Shown here: positions 5,306 to 10,381 of the stretch, piece by piece | Layout of the letters: each line of letters begins with the position of its first letter | Numbering within the stretch: the first letter of the stretch is position 1 | Assembly (NCBI GenBank): GCA_026709725.1 | Contig: JAPOSK010000072.1 | Span: 1 to 10,381 of the forward strand | Length of the DNA: 10,381 nt | Direction of reading: 5' to 3' | From: Paracoccaceae bacterium | GTDB lineage: Bacteria > Pseudomonadota > Alphaproteobacteria > Rhodobacterales > Rhodobacteraceae | Translations under genes and position numbers: made by a program | The notes under the pieces: generated by a model | Told to the model about the DNA's origin: nothing | The model's input: only the letters and a program-made list of their open reading frames with translations | Databases searched by the model: none

Positions 5306-6667
5306 TCAGCCACCAATCCTATCGCCGATATGACGAATGCCAAGCTCGGGGTAGATATTCTTGGTGCCGAACAAAATGTCCATCCTGTCAACCTCCGTAT
5401 ACTGCTCCTGGTTCCAGTCCGAAGTATAGGTGATTGCCAAGCCGGTCTCGTCGTCAACCTGCGAACCGCTCAAGAACGCGCTCTTGGGCGTTTTCAGTTT
5501 GACGTTGATGTATTCCAGCGCGTCGCCGCACATGAAAAGGGTTTGCCGGAACGACCGCGCCGACTCGCCCGCGCTCATGCCGACAATGGTGATCCTCGCG
5601 TTGTTGGCGGGAATCGCGTTAACGGTTTGGAAAGCGCTTTGGTTGAGGTTGGCCTCGTCGTTTCCACCGTCGAAATCGCGGTTTCCATCAACGTCTTCAC
5701 CAGGATTCGGGATGTCCCGCCCAACCGCCTGTGTCGGTGGGCCAATGATCTCCGGGTAAATCGGAATCGTGGCCGAAGCGTTGGACGTTACCACATCTTC
5801 AGTCACGACAAACGTTTGCAGGTTGCCGGTGGAGCGGCGGTCGCCCCTTGGCTGAACCTCGTACACGCCGGCGATCTGAATCAGTTGGCCTTTCTTCAGC
5901 ACGGTGCGGCTGCCAGACCCGCCCCAACCATCGGTGATGATGCTGTCGCCGGTGCGGGCTGCCGCGTTGGTGCCGTTGATCGCCGGCACCGTGCTGGAGT
6001 GAACCGCAGCACAATCCAGCGGTGAAATGAAGTTGCTCTCGATCAGGTTCCAACCCGCGTACTTGCCACGGTACATATCGCGAATCGCGCCCTGCACCAT
6101 TTCCGGCGCGTCAAGGGCCATGACTTCCTCGGATATGCTGGCGACCGCGTAGGGGTCGATAACCGCGAAACGACGCTTGCGGGGAATGGCAACCTTGGAA
6201 GCGTGGGCCGTAACCTGCTGGCCCGCAGTGTGATCCAAGTCGCTGCCCGAGCCGCCTTCGTGGAAGAAGAACGTCTTGGAAAGCTCTTCGCCGCCGGCGG
6301 TGTCGTAGACATACGCCAACTCTTCCGCGCCGACCTCAAGGTATCGCTCGCCGTAGTCCTCGATGCGGAGGGTGTGATCCTCGTCCACCGTCTCGATGGC
6401 GAAGTGGTGCCGCTGGTCGATGGAGATTTCCACCGTCTTGTCGATCAGGGCGGATTTGTCCCGCATGATACGCCCTGTCTGCGCCCTGGCCTTGTAGGGC
6501 CGCTTCACAGTCACGGTGTCGCCAATCGAATCATCGAAATAGTGCTGATACGTCCGGTTGGAGATTCGCGGGAACACGAGGTTCATGGAAAGCCGGTAAA
6601 GGCTTTCGTTGGCGATCATTTGGGCGACCGCTACCCTGTTTTGCACGCCTTCAAATTGGATAGCCAT
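5306..6667 (-). CDS. P22-fold major capsid (coat) protein
   Basis: 453 residues (P22 gp5: 430), ATG start with GGAG 7 bases upstream and tandem stops TGA TAG. The N-terminal arm (residues 7-45, with NRVAVAQMIANESLYRLS and FPRISNRTY) leads to GDTVTVKRPY (49-58), which is a frequent segment of P22-like coat proteins. Then come an E-loop-like strand region (81-100) and the A-domain helices around residues 171-210 (DPYAVASISEEVM and AIRDMYRGKYAGWNLIES). The insertion domain runs about 220-310 and holds LKKGQLIQIAGVYEVQPRGDR (258-278), the counterpart of P22's RGDKISFAGVKFLG region. The end of the chain has SFRQTLFMCGDALEYI, GLAITYTSDWN and DILFGTKNIYPELGIRHIG. An Asp-rich loop DVDGNRDFDGGNDE at 325-338 is unlike the P22 sequence. 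The coat forms the shell around scaffold and portal. Its place after the scaffold gene is the P22 order. Family confidence is high; HK97 fold is known for the family, not shown here. Confidence 0.93.
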   Translation of the reverse strand: MAIQFEGVQNRVAVAQMIANESLYRLSMNLVFPRISNRTYQHYFDDSIGDTVTVKRPYKARAQTGRIMRDKSALIDKTVEISIDQRHHFAIETVDEDHTLRIEDYGERYLEVGAEELAYVYDTAGGEELSKTFFFHEGGSGSDLDHTAGQQVTAHASKVAIPRKRRFAVIDPYAVASISEEVMALDAPEMVQGAIRDMYRGKYAGWNLIESNFISPLDCAAVHSSTVPAINGTNAAARTGDSIITDGWGGSGSRTVLKKGQLIQIAGVYEVQPRGDRRSTGNLQTFVVTEDVVTSNASATIPIYPEIIGPPTQAVGRDIPNPGEDVDGNRDFDGGNDEANLNQSAFQTVNAIPANNARITIVGMSAGESARSFRQTLFMCGDALEYINVKLKTPKSAFLSGSQVDDETGLAITYTSDWNQEQYTEVDRMDILFGTKNIYPELGIRHIGDRIGG

Positions 6668-6681
6668 TGTTCAACTCCGGG

Positions 6682-7857
6682 TTAGAACAAGTTGGCGACG
6701 TTGACCGACGGCTGGTTCACATGCGGGCGCAATTTCTTGTAGTCCGCATAGTTTTCCGATGCCGCCGCCTTGGTGAAACGCCTTTCGGGATCACCTCCAC
6801 GCCGCGTTCTCAAATTGTCGATGTTGCCAACCGAGGCTTCCGCCGTTCCATCCTCAAGCGGCGGCTCGCCGCCCTCATCGGATTTCGCCGCCAATTCCTT
6901 GGCGAGTTCGGCCAGCAACTTCTTGTGCTGCGAAGTGGGCTTCCTGGCGATGTTCGTTGCCTTGCGGGGCTTTTCGACAAACTCGGTTGCCAGCAAAACG
7001 GCTTCGGCCTCGTGGTCCGCCATCCAGTCCAGCATTTGATAGCTGATTCTGGCGTTCCCGCGCTGCGCCTGATCCATCAGATTCTGAAACAGATTCTCCG
7101 GCGCGTTCTCCGCCTCGTCGAAAGCGGCTTGGAGGCTGCTCAAGGCGAGGGCGAATGGATCGCCAGCCGAATCTTCCGTTTCCTTCGCTTGGGGCTGCTG
7201 TTTGGCAGGCTGCTCCGGCTCCGATGCTTTTTTGGCCGACTTCCCGCCCACCAAGGGCTTTTCGTCATGCCAATTCTTCACATCTTGCAGGTACGCCTCC
7301 TCGTCAACAACGCCCTTCGCGTCCTTGTAGTCGTCTTCCACGGGGTAGTCGTAGTCGTACACCCCGGAATCGGACTTGCCGTCTTCCGCTTCCTGTTTGC
7401 CGTCAGGCTCCGCTTTGGCCTCTTGAGCTTCGCGCAACTGCTCGCGCAATCCCGCGTTTTGCTGCTCAAGAGCTTCCGACCGCTTGTTGGCCCGCTCGAT
7501 TCGGCGCTTCATCCATTGCGGCAATTCGCCGCCGTCTTCCGCGCCATCGGATGCTTTCCCGGAGTCATCCGCCGTGCGGGAGGTCTCCGCCTCCCCCGCG
7601 CTCTCACCAGGCGCGTCTTGGTCCGGGTTTTCCGGCCCGGATGCCGTAGTATTCGTTGATTTTGGCTCCTCGGGTTGAGGAGCGTCCGATTTTTTTGCGC
7701 CGGCGTCCCCCCGCTCCCGAGCCGCGCGCCACTTTTTGAAATCGGAAAGGTCGGCCCCGACACCCTTCGGAGGGGTCCGGTCCGCGTGTTCGCTTTCGCC
7801 CTTTGGCTTGTTTTTCGACTTCCGCGTGGCGAATAGTTTGTCGTGGTCATCAGGCAT
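6682..7857 (-). CDS. Procapsid scaffolding protein
   Basis: 391 residues (P22 gp8: 303), ATG with AGGA 7-8 bases upstream and 15 bases after the portal stop. The chain is highly charged and low in hydrophobic residues, with long acidic or disordered stretches (61-110, 150-185). ELPQWMKRRIERANKRSEALEQQ (111-133) matches the helix found in many phage scaffolds; coiled coil follows to about residue 150. A second helical part covers about 235-325. A basic C-terminal stretch (349-375, RTRRGGDPERRF...NYADYKK) could be the coat-binding element, as P22 gp8 binds coat through its basic C-terminus. The protein would fill the procapsid and leave before maturation. Its gene position between portal and coat is the P22 order. 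There is no protease active site, so it is not a protease-scaffold fusion. Confidence 0.88.
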   Translation of the reverse strand: MPDDHDKLFATRKSKNKPKGESEHADRTPPKGVGADLSDFKKWRAARERGDAGAKKSDAPQPEEPKSTNTTASGPENPDQDAPGESAGEAETSRTADDSGKASDGAEDGGELPQWMKRRIERANKRSEALEQQNAGLREQLREAQEAKAEPDGKQEAEDGKSDSGVYDYDYPVEDDYKDAKGVVDEEAYLQDVKNWHDEKPLVGGKSAKKASEPEQPAKQQPQAKETEDSAGDPFALALSSLQAAFDEAENAPENLFQNLMDQAQRGNARISYQMLDWMADHEAEAVLLATEFVEKPRKATNIARKPTSQHKKLLAELAKELAAKSDEGGEPPLEDGTAEASVGNIDNLRTRRGGDPERRFTKAAASENYADYKKLRPHVNQPSVNVANLF

Positions 7858-7872
7858 AATTACATCCTACCC

Positions 7873-10188
7873 CTACTTTTCTTTGTCCGCAAGGGCTTCC
7901 GCGACGGCTTTTTTGACAAGGGCTTCGACTTGCCTTTGCAAGTCCTCTTCCCCTTTTTGCTGTAACTCGGCATCTTTCGCCTCCATTTCCCGACTCGCGG
8001 CCATGCTCTCGTTGGCCGACCCAATTCCTTCCAGCGCCGCTTTCGCCGCGTGTTCGTCGGCTTTGTTCAAGCCCTTTTCGATCTCGCTGTCCCGCTTCGC
8101 CATATCGCCTTCGGCGCGATATTGGAAACTTCGCATATTTATCTTGGCCTTTTCAACCTCGGCCTGCGCCTTGATGATTTCGGCTTCGGCCTTCTTCATG
8201 TCGGCCTGCGCCTGCAACTGCGCGATCTGTTGCTCAATCGTCGGCTGCGGTTCCGGCATCTTCTCCTGATCTTCCGGCGAAAGCAACTGCCTCGGCACCG
8301 CCGCCTTGAACCGCTCGGCAAACGCGCTGCTGTTCGGGATGTCCATGTTCGCGGCCAGCAAATCGCGAACCAGGCTCAAACCCTCCGGGTCCGTCCTGCC
8401 CCATTCCATCATAATCGTCGTAAAATCCTCGCGCAAGGTCGCGTTGCTGGGGCCGGTCGCCACCCGGCAGGAAAACCGGGCGTAGTCCAGCGTGTTGACC
8501 TTCACAACCTTTCCGGTTTGCCTATCTTCTATCGCCCGGTTGAGGTCGATCTGAATAGTCGTGTCATCCGGCAGGATCACCTGCCTCGCAATGTCGCCGG
8601 TGTAAATCCGGGGGATCATGTCCACCACAATCTCGCCAACATGAACCACCGACCTCGACAAATTGTCGATGAAATCGAAAGTGTTGGTCATCCCCTGCTC
8701 TTGCCGCTCTTGCAGGGCGACACCGGAAACCTCGTTTGATTTCTGCCCCAACTGCGCGTCGTGTATCCCCATCGTGTCCTGCATGATCTGGCGGGTCGCC
8801 GTCAACATCTGCAACTCGCCCTGCGCCATGCCGCTGGCGGCTTGGCGGGTCGGCATCGGAACGTCCGGCTCGTGGTTGTAAAGCACGTACTGGCGGTTGA
8901 CCGTCTGATCCTCCCAATACTGCTGCAAACCCGCGATCTGCTCGGTCGTCAGAAGAAACGGCTCCTTGGGCGACAGGGCCATCTTTTCGGTGGCGGCGCT
9001 GTACCAGTAGTTCACCATCCGCATCGAGTCGTGCGCCTGCCGATGCACCGACAGGTAGACGCACTGCTCGGGCAAGTCAATCTCGCGCCCCATGACGGGG
9101 ACAATCGGCAGGTGCATCGACGGCCAATCAAGCGGGCCTTCGAGAATATGGTTGTAAACGCAACGGATAAACTTCACCTTGTGCGACATGATTTTCTTGC
9201 GGCGGGTGATTTCGTACCCGTAGCCGCGCAACTCGTCCAGCACTTCCTTCACCGCGTCGCGGTAGAGAATCAGGCGGTCGGGTGAACCATCCGGCCCAAC
9301 GGCCACCAGTTCCAAAACCTCCCGCTCCATCGGCTCTTTCCACCAGTAGTCGCACACCCGCACGGTGTCTTTGCTTTGACGCCAGAATCCGGCCCGGTTG
9401 CGGCCCTGCCCGCCGGTGCGGTTGTGCGAAGGCAGCGCGGTGGTCGATGTATGCTCGCCAAACTTGGCCTTGAACTCATGGATGTCCATGTCCCAATACT
9501 GGCCCACGTACCGGGCCGTGTCGAAATCCGCGTCCCTGCCGTCCGGCGGATCGTAGAGAATCGAAAAACGGTCCTTCACGCACTCCACCCGAATCTCGGG
9601 ATTCCACGGATCGTCGGGGAATTGCCGGACATTCACCCGCAGCCAGCCCAGGCCGGACTCGCAGGAATGTTGCAAAGCGGTGCAATACTTGTCGTGCGCC
9701 TTGCTGCGGTATTCGATGTCCCGCACCAAGCCCTCCATGATTTGCGAGCGGGTGTAGGGCTTGTTCAGCGTTTCCTGATCGAACATCTTGAGATTCTTGC
9801 CGGCAATCTGCTTCACGTTGATGTCGAACTTGGTCCGCCGCGCCTGGTTCACCACGCCGAAAATGTACTGCGGCAACTGGTTCAAAGTCAGCATGGGCCG
9901 GTTTTGACGGGCGATCTTCGCCTCGTCGGGCCATTGCTCCTCGTATAAAAACTCCAAGTCCTGCCGGCCAACGTCGTACAAATCCCGCCAATAGCTTGAA
10001 GCCTCGTCCATGTTTTTCACGCATTCTTTCAGAATCCGGTCGTTCTCGTTCTCCCACGGGCTTTCATCCGCCATTTCTTCGCGGACGTTCACCATCGAAT
10101 CGGAAGGGACGGGCTCCGAGGTCAAATCGACATCCGAGCCGATTTTGCCCTTGCCCTTGATCTTCACCTTGTTGTCATCGTCGGCCAT
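7873..10188 (-). CDS. P22-like portal protein
   Basis: 771 residues from the ATG at 10188; P22 gp1 has 725. The ATG at 10203 (five more residues) is possible, but the one at 10188 overlaps the previous gene's stop as TGATG, a usual coupling signal in phage operons. The N-terminal region has WRDLYDVGRQDLEFLYEEQWPDEA (67-90 in this numbering). Middle signatures of the family are RPMLTLNQLPQYIFGVVNQARR (97-118), the SGLGWLRVN stretch (178-186), RFSILYDPPDGRDADFDTARYV (207-228), KSNEVSGVALQERQEQG (483-499) and FDFIDNLSRSV (504-514). A turn with GPSNATLRED (579-588) follows. The C-terminal part (640-770) is a long, Ala/Glu/Gln/Lys-rich alpha-helix, as in the helical barrel of P22 portal. The dodecameric ring is the DNA gate of one capsid vertex, docks terminase, and binds the gp4-like adaptor. 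Confidence in the family is high. Confidence 0.94.
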   Translation of the reverse strand: MADDDNKVKIKGKGKIGSDVDLTSEPVPSDSMVNVREEMADESPWENENDRILKECVKNMDEASSYWRDLYDVGRQDLEFLYEEQWPDEAKIARQNRPMLTLNQLPQYIFGVVNQARRTKFDINVKQIAGKNLKMFDQETLNKPYTRSQIMEGLVRDIEYRSKAHDKYCTALQHSCESGLGWLRVNVRQFPDDPWNPEIRVECVKDRFSILYDPPDGRDADFDTARYVGQYWDMDIHEFKAKFGEHTSTTALPSHNRTGGQGRNRAGFWRQSKDTVRVCDYWWKEPMEREVLELVAVGPDGSPDRLILYRDAVKEVLDELRGYGYEITRRKKIMSHKVKFIRCVYNHILEGPLDWPSMHLPIVPVMGREIDLPEQCVYLSVHRQAHDSMRMVNYWYSAATEKMALSPKEPFLLTTEQIAGLQQYWEDQTVNRQYVLYNHEPDVPMPTRQAASGMAQGELQMLTATRQIMQDTMGIHDAQLGQKSNEVSGVALQERQEQGMTNTFDFIDNLSRSVVHVGEIVVDMIPRIYTGDIARQVILPDDTTIQIDLNRAIEDRQTGKVVKVNTLDYARFSCRVATGPSNATLREDFTTIMMEWGRTDPEGLSLVRDLLAANMDIPNSSAFAERFKAAVPRQLLSPEDQEKMPEPQPTIEQQIAQLQAQADMKKAEAEIIKAQAEVEKAKINMRSFQYRAEGDMAKRDSEIEKGLNKADEHAAKAALEGIGSANESMAASREMEAKDAELQQKGEEDLQRQVEALVKKAVAEALADKEK

Positions 10189-10190
10189 CA
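10186..10190 (-). promoter_or_regulatory. TGATG stop-start overlap before the portal gene
   Basis: The minus strand reads CACTGATGGCC: TGA (10188-10190) ends the upstream gene and ATG (10186-10188) begins the portal gene, sharing one base. This is a standard coupling arrangement. The region upstream of the ATG has no clear Shine-Dalgarno, so reinitiation is plausible. Confidence 0.7.
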
Positions 10191-10379
10191 GTGACTCATC
10201 CATCCGCCGTTCTTGTTGCCGGCGCCGGCGAATACCCGGCTCCTATGGTACACGCTTTTCTGAAACCCCTCGCGCTCGTCATTCGCGGCTTCCATGTATT
10301 TCGTCGCCCGCACCCTGCTCCGGTCGCGCAGCGCTTCCCGTCGCCGGTTGGGGCTGGACGCCCCTTCCCCTTCCCAACC
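10188..10379 (-). CDS. 3' end of an unidentified gene, cut at the window edge
   Basis: A frame without stop enters from the right edge and ends at TGA (10188-10190), giving 63 residues: a Ser/Pro/Arg-rich start (EGEGASSPNRRREALRDR), then a basic-acidic helix (VRATKYMEAANDEREGFQ), then HRSRVFAGAGNKNGGW. Among the three minus-strand frames this one has the most protein-like composition and gives the TGATG overlap with the portal gene. In P22-like phages the gene before portal is the large terminase subunit, so this could be its C-terminal tail or a small protein between the two. No terminase motif is visible in the fragment; the name is not asserted. Confidence 0.6.
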   Translation of the reverse strand, partial: GWEGEGASSPNRRREALRDRSRVRATKYMEAANDEREGFQKSVYHRSRVFAGAGNKNGGWMSH

Positions 10380-10381
10380 AG

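Noticed and set aside
2680..5433. Plus-strand open frame of 917 codons antisense to the gp10-like, adaptor and coiled-coil genes.
   Set aside because: It is opposite three well-supported genes and its protein is rich in His, Arg, Pro and Gln with no domain. Long antisense frames are expected with GC-rich codon bias.
5293..5457. N-terminal extension of the coiled-coil protein to an ATG at 5457.
   Set aside because: It overlaps the end of the capsid gene in another frame and reads as low-quality Arg/Ser-rich protein; the AGGAG at 5300-5304 points to the start at 5292.
7690..7698. GCA AAA AAA TCG in the scaffold gene on the minus strand, a possible slippery site for programmed -1 frameshift.
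   Set aside because: The -1 frame reaches a stop after about 27 codons, no stimulatory hairpin is obvious, and scaffold genes are not known for this; the zero frame gives a complete scaffold.
10218..10229. Perfect 12-base palindrome GCCGGCGCCGGC upstream of the portal gene, a possible operator or packaging site.
   Set aside because: It is inside the upstream coding frame (FAGAG...), is simple GC-rich sequence and has no flanking promoter elements or second copy.
1..10381. Search for CRISPR arrays, tRNA genes, IS ends, defence or toxin-antitoxin genes.
   Set aside because: No regular spaced repeats, tRNA-like cloverleaf, transposase motif or defence domain is visible; the window is filled by structural phage genes.

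Overview
The window is a stretch of a tailed-phage (or prophage) structural operon. All supported genes lie on the minus strand, so the operon reads from the right end to the left. The base composition is GC-rich, there is no tRNA or mobile element, and almost every base is coding. The genes form a short-tailed (podovirus) head module of the Salmonella phage P22 type. The host cannot be read from the sequence; the phage looks like an uncultured or little-studied one.

In transcription order (right to left): the 3' end of an unidentified gene that overlaps the portal start by one base (10188-10379); a P22-like portal protein (7873-10188); a scaffolding protein (6682-7857); a P22-fold major capsid protein (5306-6667); a small coiled-coil protein (4798-5292); a gp4-like head-to-tail adaptor (4024-4788); a gp10-like packaged-DNA stabilization protein (2431-4020); a 173-residue unknown protein in the place where P22 keeps its tail needle (1906-2427); a 121-residue protein whose C-terminal half matches the tail domain of GatB/YqeY (1533-1898); a 261-residue protein with two copies of a virion or fibre-type domain (732-1517); a strong Rho-independent terminator (674-709); and the 5' part of a tail-fibre-like gene, starting at a GTG and running off the left edge (1-663).

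Together these proteins would build the procapsid (coat plus scaffold around the portal ring), package and retain DNA (portal, adaptor, gp10-like plug) and start the host-contact apparatus (two-domain protein, fibre). Gaps between genes are 3-22 bases, with stop and start often touching, so translational coupling is likely. The one internal break is the terminator, which lies about 11 bases before the fibre start codon.

The most unusual content is the stand-alone GatB/YqeY tail domain inside a head-tail operon. Next are the terminator placed directly before the fibre gene, the duplicated domain in the 261-residue protein, the 20-residue tandem repeat in the fibre, and a calcium-loop-like insertion in the capsid protein.
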